DNA of 64,000 nucleotides from Euglena gracilis (GCA_039621445.1 CP154955.1:2510619-2574618); one strand, 5' to 3'; shown: positions 1-43,560, counted from the stretch's first letter. Numbers and translations are program-made. The notes: generated by a model not told the origin, from the sequence alone.

Positions 1-1164
1 ACAAAGACGAACTTTTCTCATTTCCAAACCCTTCTCCGCGGGTTATCGCTTGAAAGATCCCCAATTCACCCATATCATTCAATTGCCGTGTGTTCTACAC
101 CCCCACCCTGACAGCACCATCCACCAAACAAAATAAAAATACAGCATGTCCACGCAATTTTGGCAGCTGTGCATAAAAATTTCAAGCATCCATGTACGCG
201 GAGATCCGCCTGCAAACTTTCCAATGAAAACTTCAAAAAAACACTTATTTTCTGTTTCTGTGCCGCCTCAAACAAAATTTTTCAGTGCATTTCTCGGCGG
301 GGGTCGCAGGTGGGAAAAATGTGTTCAGTTTTGAGGAGCCTGGCTGTCTCAACAGTGGGGAACTTGTGCGCTGACAAACAAAAGACACCACGCACTCAAA
401 CCGCATCCTACTTCAGTTCACCTTGGCCCCAGGCTTCTTAAGGGTTAACGGCCTAACACATCTCTTTCAGAAATTATAGCATCTTTTGGGCAGTACTGTC
501 TGTTCACCTCCCCGATCACAGGCTCTGGACTCACGAGAGGTTGAAAAAATAGGCGGGTTGCTTAGGCGGGTGCCTATTCCCCACCTGCCACACCATATCA
601 CCCCCCTCCAGAGGGGGAGGGTGATATGAACGTTGCCACCAACATTGCCCGACAAAAAAAACCGGCCTCCTTCTCCATTCCATCCATTCCATCGTGGGGA
701 AAATGTTAATGTTGGTTTGCAACCTTATTCCCCGACCCTAGGTGGACATTTACCCCTGGCTGGTGGTGAAAGTGTAGTCTGAGTGGAACGTGTGCGTCAG
801 TTGCCAGGCCGGGTGTGGTGTGGTAGAGTTGCTCTTCAATTGCTGTCCTAAAACAGCCAAAAAACTGAGGTCAGTTTCTCGTGGGGGAAAAAGGCACCCC
901 CCAGAACCCTCCTCCTGGAACCCAACGGTGTGGGTGGTCCAAAATCAGGGTTTGGAGAAGAGAATCAAGGGCCCATAAATGGAAGAGCCATTTTGTCCAT
1001 TTGTCAGAATTTTAGAAAAAAGCTGTTACTTTTCATAGGGAAAATGCTCTAAAACTTCCTTGGCCTTGGAATTTTGAGAACTTGGAGGACTCCGTCCGAA
1101 AACCCCCAAAGTCTTTTGATTGCTGCCACCAGCTGCTGGAGTAGGCACTTTTCTGTCCGTCATC

Positions 1165-1217
1165 CATCCATCCATCCATCCATCCATCGCACCCATCCAT
1201 CCATCCATCCATCCATG
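1165..1217. repeat. (ATCC)n microsatellite
   Basis: Two blocks of the tetranucleotide ATCC, separated by a short GCACCC interruption. This is simple-sequence DNA with no coding meaning; the Trp/Met-rich reading on the minus strand is an artefact. Confidence 0.9.
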
Positions 1218-1572
1218 CATGCACACATAAGTACGTACGTACCAGGCAATTGCTTAAGCACTGACCAACCCCCCCCCCCCGGGGGGGGTGGGTGACTGGT
1301 TTTTTCAGAGTGACTGACTGGTTTTTGGCCCGGACCCCTGGAGTGGGCAAAAGTGGCTTGAGTGACCCCGGCGCCGAAGGCGCCGGAAAAATTTTTTGGG
1401 CCTAAAATGGCCTAAAGTGACTGGAAAGTGGCCGTTTTTCTGAGTGGCCGACCCCCCCTCCCGGGGGGGGGGTAGTGACTGGCTGGTTTTTTGAAAATGA
1501 GTGACTGACTGGTTTTTAAAAAAGTGGAGTGACCCCCCTCCCCCCCCCGGGGTCGGTAAGCAATTGTATGGT

Positions 1573-1652
1573 ACGTACATACATACATGCATTCATGCAT
1601 GCATGCATGCACACATACATACATGCATGATGCATGATGCATACATACATAC
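1573..1652. repeat. CATA/CATG tetranucleotide microsatellite
   Basis: Alternating CATA and CATG units with several local palindromes (GCATGC type). Non-coding simple repeat. Confidence 0.85.
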
Positions 1653-2775
1653 TGCAACCCCTGCGGCTGTAGGGGAATCCCCGCAACCCTATTGGTGGTG
1701 GGCGGGTGTGGGGTTGACTCCTCCCACCCCTCTCACCCCCATCCTGGTGTGTGGGGGGAATACAATCACTTTGTCACTGGCTACCCCCTCCCGGGTGGTG
1801 ACTGGTTTTTTTCAGAGCGACAAAGCTGGTAAAAAGCCCGGACCCCTTTTCCCCGAGGGGAGGGGGTCGGCAAAAAACCACTAATGTGGCCCAGAATTTT
1901 TTTTGCCTTATTTCACTGGTCAATTTTCTTTTTTATTTCAAAGTGGCCACCCCCGGGGGGGCTAGTGATTGACTCGTTGAAAACGTGAGTGGCTGGTTTT
2001 GGGAAGAGTGGAAGTTACCCCCCCCCCCGGGTGCCGGTAAAAGACTGTATGGTGGGGGGCGGTCCGACCCCCCCACCCCTTCCCGTGTTTCCGGGGCGCC
2101 GACTTTCAAATCAATATTTTCCTCTCGCCCTCTGAGCCGAAGGAATTTTATTTTTGCGGGTGCCATGGTGGGTGGGGGCGGTCGACTCCCCACCAGGCCA
2201 CCAGGCCTTCCCGTGCAGCCCTGAGGGATCCAGCCAGCACTTTTTTCCAGCTGGCCCACGGGACCCAGGATCTTTAAGAAAGACCCTGCCCCTCCCCTTA
2301 CATGCTCAAGAAGGCTCATGTGCCTCCTTTCACGTAGATGGGTGCATATTTTAGAGTCAAAGTATGGAGTCTTGCAAGTGGTGGGTTTGGGACATCATGC
2401 ACACCCTGGGGATTCTGTTGTTATGTGGGGGTACCATGGAGAACAACATTCAGTTCATGATTCACACCCAAGGGTTGTTTTAGAGGGATAGGGTGAGAGA
2501 CATATGCATGCACAAGAGTATTGTAATTTTGCTGGCCACACTTAGGAATAACGTGCACGTAAACAGTGCCTCGTCATGTATGTATAAGTAATGTATACAT
2601 ACATCATGGTCTACTTTGGGCCCACTCGAGGAGGTCATTGAGCCTCTCGGAGCGCGCTTAAACCCCCCTGCTGTGGGAGCCCTTCCATCTCGTCCATTTA
2701 CCATTTGTATCAAATTGTTGCTGGTTTTGCTGCCCCAGAAGAGTCATCCTTGCCACCCAACCAAGCAGTTTGAAA

Positions 2776-2789
2776 CCTAACCCTAACCC
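2776..2789. repeat. Short telomere-type repeat
   Basis: CCTAACCCTAACCC, two and a third CCCTAA units, in non-coding sequence. Too short to mean much alone, but the same motif as in the RNase H. Confidence 0.7.
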
Positions 2790-3307
2790 GTTCCCATTCA
2801 GTCCAGGGGAACTTGTTTCTGCTTTTTTTTGTGTCCAGAATGGGCAGAGGCATTTTTTTTTTGCAATTTCGTTCTGTTTTATTGCTGTCTTGCCAGAGGA
2901 GCAGGATTTTACATTTTGGACCCCCCCTGGGGGAAGGTGGGTGGGGTCCTCCGGACCCCCTGCCCCCCCCGGTCTCCCCTCCCCCCCCCCCAGAAATTGT
3001 CATGCCCGAGAACCGGTCAGGGTCCTGCCAACGAAACTGGCAGGGCCCCGGTACCAGCCAAGTTTCCTGGGGGGGTTACCCCCCCCCCCGGGAAACTGTC
3101 TGCCCGAGAACCTGCAGGATCCCGCCCGGGAAACTGTTATGGTCCCCGGTGCCGGCCAACTTGTCGGGGTCATTTTCCATTGACTTTCCCTTGAAAGGCC
3201 CCACCCGGGAAACTGTCACGGTCCCTGGTACCGCCCAACCTGCAGGCGACAGTTTCCTGGGGGTTGGGGTCGATAAAGGAATCCCTGGCGGGGGAGGCTC
3301 GCCCCAG

Positions 3308-35941
<32,634 letters not shown>

Positions 35942-36154
35942 GCGCTCATCGCAAGTCGGCGTCTCAAGATGGCGTCCGCTGCATCGTTATATTTAATGTT
36001 GATAATGACTCGGTTAATGCCAGTTGAGACTCGAGATGTCAAAATGGTTGGGTAATTTTTCTTCACATTTTTTGATTCGACGTTGGTGTTCTTGTCAGGA
36101 CCCCCTCACCGCGCCAACCCATCAACCAGTTTCAGAAAATTTAATTTATTTTTT

Positions 36155-36162
36155 TAATAAAA
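36155..36162 (+). promoter_or_regulatory. Possible polyadenylation signal
   Basis: AATAAA in a T-rich stretch about 215 bp after the PARP stop codon. Suitable position, but a short motif with no direct evidence of use. Confidence 0.3.
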
Positions 36163-36169
36163 TTTCATC

Positions 36170-37080
36170 CTTCTTGCTTCCAGAGGCACAGTCCCCAAAG
36201 CTGAGGGGAAACACGTTGCTTTTTATTTATTTAAAAAAAACCCCTTTCAAATCCGCCCTGCCGACGGAGATGTGTAAGTGGGCACTTGGCTTCTGAGACC
36301 TCTCCAGAGAATCTCAAGTTCTTTGTGGCCTGGGGTTTAGACGGAGGGTGACTCTTGGACAAAAGAGGGGGGTACATGGCCAATTTCGCATTTATCATCG
36401 GAAGTGGTTTTGACAACAGACATTTTTTTTGTAGATTTGCCAGACGTTTCACGGAGAGCAGTTTCCTAAGTTTGATGTGATAAATGAACAATTCAAATGT
36501 GTGGGATCATTTGGACTTTTTTTTGTGGGTTAAAATTTGCCAACGAAACCTTCACCAGGCTCCACAGGTGAAGGTTTTGGTTTCGCTGCTTTTTCTCACA
36601 CACGCTCCTTTAGACATTTATTTTGACCCAGTGTCGCCCTGTCATTGGTTTCCCTCTGTTCTGTTCTGATGTGATTTGTCATTTTATTTGTATCCAGGTT
36701 GGTTATCAGGGAGTTGGTCGTCTCAATCTGCATGCCATGGTCTGAAATCTCGTGCCTCGGATTGTGCTTGTTTTTCGTTGTGTATCGCGTCGCCGAGATG
36801 CTTGCTCATCTCAATTTTCATATTTTCAGATGTCGCATCGCCAAAATGCTTGCTGATCTGAATATACAACTTCAGAACAAACCCAGAGAGGTCCAGAAAG
36901 CTTTGAGTAATTGATTTGTGAAACCTTTGTCACATATGACTGCGAGGAAGGACTCTTTGAGGTCAAATGACCCTGCAATAAAAAATCGTCTTTGGTTGAT
37001 GGCTCGGTTGGGCCACTGTGTGCTCTGTCGATTGACAAATCTCTATTATATTTACCACCCAGGTCCAAAGTCTGGAAGAC
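36170..37080. other. Intergenic stretch
   Basis: Between the PARP stop and the remnant of element B. I see no gene; one diverged direct repeat (near 36780-36860) around CGCCGAGATGCTTGCTCATCT and CGCCAAAATGCTTGCTGATCT. Confidence 0.5.
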
Positions 37081-37099
37081 AAAAACCTTGTGAGGCCGG

Positions 37100-37297
37100 C
37101 CTTGTTCACCAGCGGTAGTCCAGGGGGTCTTCCAGCAGAACCATTTGGAATTGCTGTGGTGGTGGCCTGTCCACGAGCCAGGTTTCTGGCGATTCGTATT
37201 CGAAGTCAGGTTCCACCCAATCCTGAACCCATCCTTCAGGGACTGTCTGCTTGGTTACGCTCCCTCTTTTCCGCGAGGAACCACTGCAGCTTCTCTC
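37100..37297 (-). pseudogene. Element B, 3' part (split off by the DIRS-like insertion)
   Basis: The minus frame reads VPEGWVQDWVEPDFEYESPE and ends LLEDPLDYRW. A1 and A2 carry LPDxWIKDWExPSFD and LVEDPLGDPQHDYW at the same place, so this is the C-terminal part of the same protein family. It is the missing tail of the piece at 41.78-43.05 kb. Confidence 0.7.
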
Positions 37298-37449
37298 GGA
37301 CTCCCACGACAGAGGAAGGGGGAGGAAGGGACCAAGAGGGCGAAGCACAAGAAGATGGTGAGGTCCTGCTTTCCTTGCCGGCTGTTCTGTTCTGTGTTTG
37401 TGCGTGCGCGGGGGGTGCTTCTTACTGCGCCTTTGTTGCCGGAGTTGGC
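37298..37449 (+). repeat. DIRS-like left inverted terminal repeat
   Basis: Core 37353-37449 (begins AGATGGTGAGGTCCTGC) is an almost perfect inverted match to 41678-41772. The outer 37298-37362 is an inverted match to the internal segment 37671-37735. Confidence 0.88.
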
Positions 37450-37670
37450 GATGATGAGGCCTCCTCCGACACCTTGGCGAAGCTGAACCGTCGTGGCCCC
37501 GCCCCCCCCCTCTCCCATGGTCGCTTGGTGGGGGGCCCCCCCCTCGATGGGGATGGTTGTCTCTTTCTGGTGTGTTCCTGGGTGGGTGGTTGGGGCTGCT
37601 TGGTTGGGGGTCCCCTTTCTGGTTGGGATGTCTTTCTTTTTCTGCTGATTTTTTGGGTGGGAGGGTTGGG

Positions 37671-37735
37671 CTCACCATCTTCTTGTGCTTCGCCCTCTTG
37701 GTCCCTTCCTCCCCCTTCCTCTGTCGTGGGAGTCC
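37671..37735 (-). repeat. Internal complementary region
   Basis: Exact or near-exact reverse complement of 37298-37362. In DIRS-1 such a segment bridges the two ends when the circular DNA intermediate forms; here it also contains the end of the recombinase frame. Confidence 0.8.
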
Positions 37736-39240
37736 CCAAAATTTTTCCACTGACCCAGCTGCTGGACTTCTTCCACTTGCAAACCAGCATTTTTCCACCA
37801 TAAAACCCCAGCCCCTCTGGTGCTGTGGGGTTTCCAGTGGGTGGTGTCCACCCCCCCCTCTTGCAGAATTTCTCTGGTAAGGGAATTCACCCTTTCTGAT
37901 GTCAAAGGTCTTTTACCATCCAAAGACCATAACAAATTATTTTTGTTCCCAACCATGTGGGCTGTCCTTTCCACATACTCTTTCAATAAATGCCAGGGGC
38001 TGATGAGGGGGGGGTGTGGCAAATTCAAAATCTCCTCCCATCTTGGGAATTGCCACCCTTTCCTTTGCAATAAAATGAAAATTTTTTCTCCCACGAAACT
38101 GATGTTCCGCTGTGTCCTGGCTAAATCAACCCCCCTGTGGAGGGCCAACAGCCTCCAACAGATGATGAGTCTGTTTCTGAGCTCTTTCACAGATAGGTCT
38201 GAGAGGGGTTTGGATTTCCTGATGATGTTTTCTAAGAAATCAGTGGGGTCCCAAAAATGGGCATACTTGCAGACATTGGAATTCCATTTCCTTTTCAATG
38301 GAGACAAAAGAGGGGAAAACCTCAATGACCCAAACCCTGCGAGTAATAAAACTGCTGCATATGCATTTCGTGAAGTGTTGAGGCTGTGGGCAGCCAGATC
38401 AAGGATGGCCTCGGCCATCTTGTGGACTGTGCAGTCCTGCAGGGGCACCCCTTTGTGCAGCAATTGGCCCATCAAAGTCCTGAAGGCTGAGTCATATCTT
38501 TTGACATTTCCCAGATTTTTTATGTAAGTATCGATACTGGACATCGAAACTTTCTGGGATTGTAATATTTGCCTGACACAATCAAGCAGGCCAAATTCCA
38601 CCTTGGGGGGGGCATCTCCTCCCCCCAGCAGTTGGTGAACAGACCCCACTGGGGGGGGTACTAGCAAAACCTTGCTGCCTGGCTGCCTGATTGACATTAA
38701 TTGGCGCCACCATGATGTCGAATCCCAGTGGGGTACGATCAACAGACAAATTAGGTCTGGGTTTAACATTAATCTCTGAACCCATTGGGGAATGATGCTC
38801 CAGGGGGGGTTTGCATAAACTGGGGGGAGGCCCCTCAAATCTGCCTTCAAGGCATCCACCAGCAAAGCCCCTTGGTGGGGGTATCGACAAACAAACTTGG
38901 GGAATTTTTTGTTGCTGGGTGTGCAAAACATGTCCACCTCTGGGGTGATTTCCTTTCTGAAAAACTGAACAATTTGGTGAAAGATGTTTAGGTTTAGGGT
39001 ATAATCCCCTGGGTCCTTTTGCTCCCTGGTCAGTGAGTCTGCCAATTGCTCCTTTGTGGGAACCCAAACCACCTGCAAATTGATTTGCTCTTCTTGGCAA
39101 TGATACAGCAGGGGTTTTAAGATGGAATTTAGGTATGGCTTTTTGCCTCCCCATTTTGTTAAATAACTTACAGCCACCTGGCTGTCCACGTGGAGCACAA
39201 TTGTTTGTTTTGGTTTGGCTAGTGCCTTTACTGTTTCCAC
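37672..39240 (-). CDS. RNase H end, Dam-like methylase and tyrosine recombinase
   Basis: 522-residue frame. Residues 1-75 finish the RNase H (IVLHVDSQVAVSYL; ADSLTR). About 95-165 carry VDMFCTP and VYANPPWSIIPQWV, where NPPW is the (D/N)PP(Y/W) motif of Dam-type N6-adenine methyltransferases found in DIRS elements. From about 235 a tyrosine recombinase follows: RNAYAAVLLLAGFGSLRFS, then HSTRGAGVLWWKNAGLQ and LGQWKN, giving the H-x2-R box and the W/H. I do not see the nucleophile Tyr before the frame runs into the internal complementary region. Confidence 0.85.
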   Translation of the reverse strand: METVKALAKPKQTIVLHVDSQVAVSYLTKWGGKKPYLNSILKPLLYHCQEEQINLQVVWVPTKEQLADSLTREQKDPGDYTLNLNIFHQIVQFFRKEITPEVDMFCTPSNKKFPKFVCRYPHQGALLVDALKADLRGLPPVYANPPWSIIPQWVQRLMLNPDLICLLIVPHWDSTSWWRQLMSIRQPGSKVLLVPPPVGSVHQLLGGGDAPPKVEFGLLDCVRQILQSQKVSMSSIDTYIKNLGNVKRYDSAFRTLMGQLLHKGVPLQDCTVHKMAEAILDLAAHSLNTSRNAYAAVLLLAGFGSLRFSPLLSPLKRKWNSNVCKYAHFWDPTDFLENIIRKSKPLSDLSVKELRNRLIICWRLLALHRGVDLARTQRNISFVGEKIFILLQRKGWQFPRWEEILNLPHPPLISPWHLLKEYVERTAHMVGNKNNLLWSLDGKRPLTSERVNSLTREILQEGGVDTTHWKPHSTRGAGVLWWKNAGLQVEEVQQLGQWKNFGDSHDRGRGRKGPRGRSTRRW

Positions 39241-40204
39241 TGCAGCTTGTAATTTCTTTTTGGTTTATGTGAAGGACATGCAGGTCCCTCCAAAAATCCT
39301 GCACCTTTTGGCCTGAAGCTTTGTCCAGCCCCCCCCACTGCCAGGTGCTGCTGTCCGAAAAGAGCTCCTGAGAGGCCTGGGACTGAAATGCCCTGCCCAC
39401 ACCTGGCTGTAAAAAGGCTTTTAACTCCACAATTTGATCTTTGACCCCCTGGGGAATGGTCAGGGTGTGGTCCCAACCCCACTTTGTGTGCAAATCCACC
39501 ATTTTGCAAAGTTGATCTGTCAGAATTCTGAGAAATGGCATTGAAACTAAATAGCTTCTGACTTGTCCCACAATAGAACTGAGTTTTCTGCAGCTCATTT
39601 TCTGTGCTGTGAGCACTTTGCCTAGCTCCTTTCTTAAGGATTTTAGTTTTTCCTGAGGAATTTCCAATTGGCCTTTTTTCAAATTGATCCATTGGCCCAA
39701 ATGTTTTATTTCCTGTGTGGGTTCCAGACAGGATTTGGGGAGGTTTAATCTGAAACCTGCCAGTAAAAGGTCTGTTTTTACTTCTGCCAAATGTTGGGCT
39801 GCTGTCTTTTTGCTGGGGGCTAACAGCAAAATGTCGTCCAGGTAGATGAAAACTACCTTGCCTTCCTTTCTCCATTTTCTTTCCCAGACTCTCATAAGAG
39901 TCATAAATTTCTGTGGCAGGCTGCTTATACCAAAGCATGCAGCTTGAAACTGCCAAGTTTCCCCCCCACTTGCATGCAGACATGTTTTTCCAGGCTGCTG
40001 TGCAGTTTTAGGTGAAAATAAGCATCTTTCAGATCGATCTTTCCACAAAACCATCCTTTTCTTAGGTATGGGAAAATGTTTCCCATGTGTTCCAGTCTGA
40101 ACTTCTGGGGGTTGAAATAGTGATTTAACTGTCGACAATCTGAAATCAGTCTTTCCTTTGTCTTTTCCCCTTCTTTTTTTTGGAAATGATGAAGTAAGGG
40201 ACAA
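38990..40204 (-). CDS. DIRS-like reverse transcriptase and RNase H
   Basis: In the frame used from about 39960 down, FGISSLPQKFMTLM (RT motif B region) is followed by VVFIYLDDILLLA (motif C, catalytic DD) and LGQWINLKKGQLEIP (RT tail), then RNase H begins with ELFSDSSTWQWGG. The frame also runs into the next gene in a shifted phase near 39240, at AACCAAAAAGAAA. Confidence 0.85.
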
Positions 40205-40330
40205 AATGTTTTGCCTCCTCTGGGGGGATTTGTCTTGTTGCCCCTGTACATTCGTATTCTCTCAGAATTTTTTGGGCAGTCATTACTTCCTGGGGGGTTT
40301 TGAAGGGAACTTTTAAGGACATTAGAGGGG
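39925..40330 (-). CDS. DIRS-like RT, N-terminal palm
   Basis: A third frame reads KERLISDCRQLNHYF, then GKIDLKDAYFHLKLHSSLEK (motif A, catalytic Asp). It joins the Gag frame upstream at an A8 run near 40175 and the motif B/C frame downstream at a G-run near 39962. The three pieces are one RT domain. Confidence 0.8.
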
Positions 40331-41444
40331 GGAGGGGAAGATCTGCCATGACCCCTTCCCTTATCAGGTTTAATACCTCTCTGCTGGCACCTGCCTTTTC
40401 CCAATGGGGGATGCCGGCCTGCAGGGCTCTGAAAGGGGGCACCCCTGGGTGTAATGTGTCTGGGGATTCCACAGGCCCCATCACTGGGGTCATTCCCCCT
40501 GGCTGCCCCATCACTGGGGTTCTCTCTGGCTGCCCCATCACTGGGGTCACCTCTGGCCCTGCCATAGGGCTGCTCAAAGACAGGCTTTCCCCCTGTTTTT
40601 GAAAGATGGGGGAAGGTCTGTTTCTGCAGTGGGGAGGTACATATACAGCTGGGGGGTGTGGGCTGATTATCTTCTGGGGGGGCCCTGGTGTAGCCAATCT
40701 TGGGCCTCCCCCCCAAGGGCTGTGGTCTTGACTGCATTGGCCTCCAATGGCCATCTGATTTTGATTGAAATGGCCTCCATTGGCCTTGATATTTTGGCGA
40801 AGGCCTCCATTGGCCTCTTGGATATAATGGCCTCCATTGGCCTTCCCCTGAAGGGGGGGCTGCTTGCTCAGATGGGCAGCTCCTGAGGGGTTTTTGTTTG
40901 AGAGAGCTGTGGGGTAAGTTGGACATACCTTTCCCCAGTGTGACCTTCCCAGGTTGGGATACAGGCTGCCATAGCCTTGCATCTGGGCCCCCTGCCCTCT
41001 TGGATGATGGCTGCCATAGCCATAATTCTGTGCCCAGGCCCTGTTGAATGATGGCTGCCATAGCCTTGATTTTGATTTGAATCCTTTGGATTTCTGATAT
41101 TTTTTGAGAGGCTGCCATAGCCTTTGCTTTCTCTCCTGGAAGGGGAGGAACTGAGAAAAGGGGGTGGAGTCTGTTGGACCTGTGATGGTAGTCCCCCTCT
41201 GTCTTCTCTTTCTGACCACCGTTGTCCATGGTCCATGGCCATCATTTTGAGTGGGGGGATTTGAAACTTTGGATGTGCTGGGGGGTGGGGGGGTTGCGAT
41301 GGCCACGGACTGACGTGCTGCTGCCGCCTCATCAGCTTCTGCAGCTGCTGCTGTGTGTCCACCTTCCCCAGCTTCAGCTGTCTTCTTGAAAGTTCGTTGA
41401 AGTTCTTCTTGGCAGTCTGAAATTCTTTGCAGCTCATTCCTCAT
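40146..41444 (-). CDS. DIRS-like Gag / N-terminal ORF
   Basis: 432 residues. An N-terminal helical stretch (MRNELQRISDCQEELQRTFK) is followed by low-complexity sequence with repeated QGYGS, KANGG and TPVMGQPE units and an RKRRQRG patch; no zinc knuckle, which fits DIRS Gag-like proteins. The last 60 residues (KHFVPYFIISKKKKGK) already belong to the start of RT, before the frame break. Confidence 0.65.
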   Translation of the reverse strand: MRNELQRISDCQEELQRTFKKTAEAGEGGHTAAAAEADEAAAARQSVAIATPPPPSTSKVSNPPTQNDGHGPWTTVVRKRRQRGTTITGPTDSTPFSQFLPFQERKQRLWQPLKKYQKSKGFKSKSRLWQPSFNRAWAQNYGYGSHHPRGQGAQMQGYGSLYPNLGRSHWGKVCPTYPTALSNKNPSGAAHLSKQPPLQGKANGGHYIQEANGGLRQNIKANGGHFNQNQMAIGGQCSQDHSPWGGGPRLATPGPPQKIISPHPPAVYVPPHCRNRPSPIFQKQGESLSLSSPMAGPEVTPVMGQPERTPVMGQPGGMTPVMGPVESPDTLHPGVPPFRALQAGIPHWEKAGASREVLNLIREGVMADLPLPPLMSLKVPFKTPQEVMTAQKILREYECTGATRQIPPEEAKHFVPYFIISKKKKGKRQRKD

Positions 41445-41677
41445 GGAAGTCCAGTTGTGACTTGTCTTCGTATTTGAAATATTCTGGGATAATTCCAGTT
41501 GAACTCGAAGAGTTGGGTTCTTCCTCCTTGAAGTCGAAGGTCAGAAAAAAAGTTTGATCCACCAGTTGAAACGTTGACGGTCTTCAATGAATGTAATAGT
41601 CCTTGTACTTATTTCCAGGTGAACTCGTAGAAGTAAATTCTTTCTCCTTGAAGTCGAAGGGCAGAATTAAGAATCAG
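41445..41677 (-). other. DIRS-like 5' leader
   Basis: Between the right inverted repeat and the Gag-like start. Holds a diverged direct repeat (around TTCCAGTTGAACTCG at 41491 and TTCCAGGTGAACTCG at 41616, each followed by TCCTTGAAGTCGAAGG). Confidence 0.5.
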
Positions 41678-41772
41678 CCAACTCCGGCAACAAAAAGCAG
41701 TAAGAAGCACCCCCCGCGCACGCACAAACACAGAACAGAACAGCCGGCAAGGAAAGCAGGACCTCACCATCT
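41678..41772 (-). repeat. DIRS-like right inverted terminal repeat
   Basis: Read inward on the minus strand it begins AGATGGTGAGGTCCTGC and follows the left repeat to GCCGGAGTTGGC, with a short difference (CTTTTTG against GCCTTTG) near the inner end. Confidence 0.88.
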
Positions 41773-41777
41773 CGCAG

Positions 41778-43060
41778 TGCGGAGCCCGAATGGTCCCAGT
41801 ATTTTCTGGGCAGAGTGGCTGTCCAGATGAAGTAATTCATCCGAGGATGATTGGCTGACACCTGCAGGGCATTTCCCGGGTGGAAGTCAATGGGCATGTG
41901 ATGCGCACATTCCGCGCGGACTGTATGGGGTCGTAATACGGCCCCACGCCAGTCTTTCCAGGTCAACCCGTGGTTTTCGGGTGGCCATTGGGGTAGGAAC
42001 CATCGGCCTTTGAGGTCCTGTGTGGTGAAAAGTCGGAAAAGTATCTTTTCCTTGTCTGCTGTCTCCCAGAGGTAAGGTAATCTCACCTGTGCCTCCTCAG
42101 CAGCGAGGCGTATCGCCCCACTGTCGATCTGCCACCCACGGTTGGAGGTTGGAGTATTTGAAAAATTCCTTGTACTTTTTGTGAAAGGTGGAGTATTCCT
42201 CCAAGTGTTTCTGGCCGCTGGGCACGATTGTGCGAACTGCGCCTTCCGCAGTTTGCCAGAAGGTACCTCTGAGGCAATTGACACAGAGCAATGGCACATT
42301 CGTGCCATCCCGCTCCGTGTAGTGGAAGTTGTGCTTGTGAGTCCAACTGTCCACGCACTTGGCGCATACCAAGGCGGCACAGTTTGGGACGTATACGTCC
42401 TTGTGGAACGATTTCCGATCCACATGATGCACACGTGGACGATGGGGTAATCCCAAGTCAGGTGCACTGTTGTACATTTTGAGGCCCACAGTGCAAAGCT
42501 ACACAAAACGGTCTCTCCGTTTTGTCGACAAGGAATTCCTCGCCGAAGTATTGGGCCAAAACACGTGGGTATCTTGAATTATAATAATTCCAGGTGACAT
42601 TCTGGTCAAAAGACCACTTCCGGCCTTGACAGAACAGTGGCTCAATCCATCGGTTGAGGCATTGATGTGTCCTCAGTTTGTGGGCAATCCTCATGTACCT
42701 GTCTTTCAGGTCATGAGTCTCAGGATCATCCTGATTGATTACTGTCCAGTCGATGACAATTTCGTCTTCCGAGGGTGTCTCAGCTGTGGAGGCGCGGGAT
42801 TTTCCCTGCCCCTTGGGCTGAGGTTTCGGCTCTGAGGTTTTCCCATAGCCGGACGACGTGACGTGCGTGAATGCCTGTCCCGAGGTTGATCCCCGGGAAG
42901 AGGATGCAGAACCATGGCTCCCAGTACCACCACCGCCTTACGGTGGGGGCTGGTCAAGCGACTCAGTTTTTTCGCAGGGAAGATCGTCCAAATTGAATGA
43001 AATGATCGCACGCGCTCACCTGATATCAATTAAAGCCGAGACTTTTACTTATTTTTCATC
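41778..43060 (-). pseudogene. Element B, 5' part: Cys-rich protein of the A/B family
   Basis: Pieces in two or three minus frames: RVLAQYFGEEFLVDKTERPF, then VYVPNCAALVCAKCVDSWTH, VPLLCVNCLRGTFWQTAEGA, then GAIRLAAEEAQVRLPYLW, PRMNYFIWTATLPRKYWDH. Each has a clear counterpart in A1 and A2. Paired CxxC motifs suggest zinc binding. Frames shift near 42480 and 42100, and the frame is cut by the DIRS-like insertion after KYWDHSGSALR. Function unknown. Confidence 0.65.
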
Positions 43061-43560
43061 CTGCGCGTTTTTTTTAGATTTTGCATGGAATTTCCCGAAA
43101 TCTCCGGATTCAGTGACAGATGAAATTTCGAAGAGGAGAGGCGCCGAAAGCCTTCAGGACGGAGCATCCGACGGAGCCGGACAGTGCGGGACGATCGTTC
43201 CGGACCGTGGCTTCCTCCCCCCCCCCCTTGCAGAGAGTGGTTAGAAGAAGCCCCAGAAGCTTCTTGGAAGGAGCAGGGCAGGAGCAGCCAGCAGGCCAAT
43301 GCGGCCGTTGGGGCCAGGATATTTGGACCAGCATTCCAAAACCCAAAAAGAGCCAGCCTGGGCGGGCGCACTCAAACCAAACCACAGAAGGTAAGCAGGA
43401 GAGCCGCACGTACAAAGACAGAAGTTCAACCGCCCGATGACAACGCAGGACGGGGGTGGGGAACCCAGAGCCAAGCAGCAACATAAGACCGATTCTCGGA
43501 CGACACAGGAAGGGGGGGGGGAGGACCCCCACCAAGCAACCATGTGTGAGGGGGGGGGGA
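43060..43560. other. Junction segment with no recognised gene
   Basis: GC-rich, open on both strands over short stretches. Holds C- and G-runs (43207, 43510, 43550). I cannot assign it; it may be the 5' region of element B. Confidence 0.4.

Larger units (their letters stand above)
1..3300. other. Gene-poor leading segment, probably intron or 5' flank
   Basis: I see no recognisable coding exon here. The stretch is made of C-run/G-run blocks (for example near 1270, 1455, 1540, 2020 and 2990), T-rich spacers and short tetranucleotide repeats. If the helicase exon near 3.31 kb is internal, helicase motifs I and II lie either in exons I failed to see here or left of the window. Confidence 0.5.
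37298..41777 (-). mobile_element. DIRS-like tyrosine-recombinase retrotransposon, nested in element B
   Basis: Order on the minus strand: Gag-like region, RT, RNase H, Dam-like methyltransferase and tyrosine recombinase, the layout of DIRS/PAT-type elements. The ends carry inverted repeats (37353-37449 and 41678-41772), and an internal segment (37671-37735) is the reverse complement of the left tip (37298-37362), like the internal complementary region of DIRS-1. No DDE integrase or protease, as expected. Flanking sequence on both sides belongs to element B. Frame breaks at an A8, a G-run and an A5 mean this copy is either dead or affected by homopolymer errors. Confidence 0.85.

Noticed and set aside
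1026-1350. Trp/Met/Gly-repeat protein on the minus strand
   Set aside because: Product of the ATCC microsatellite.
37106-37801. Single 231-residue minus-strand gene
   Set aside because: It spans the DIRS left end; only the last 55 residues belong to element B, and the rest is the terminal repeat.
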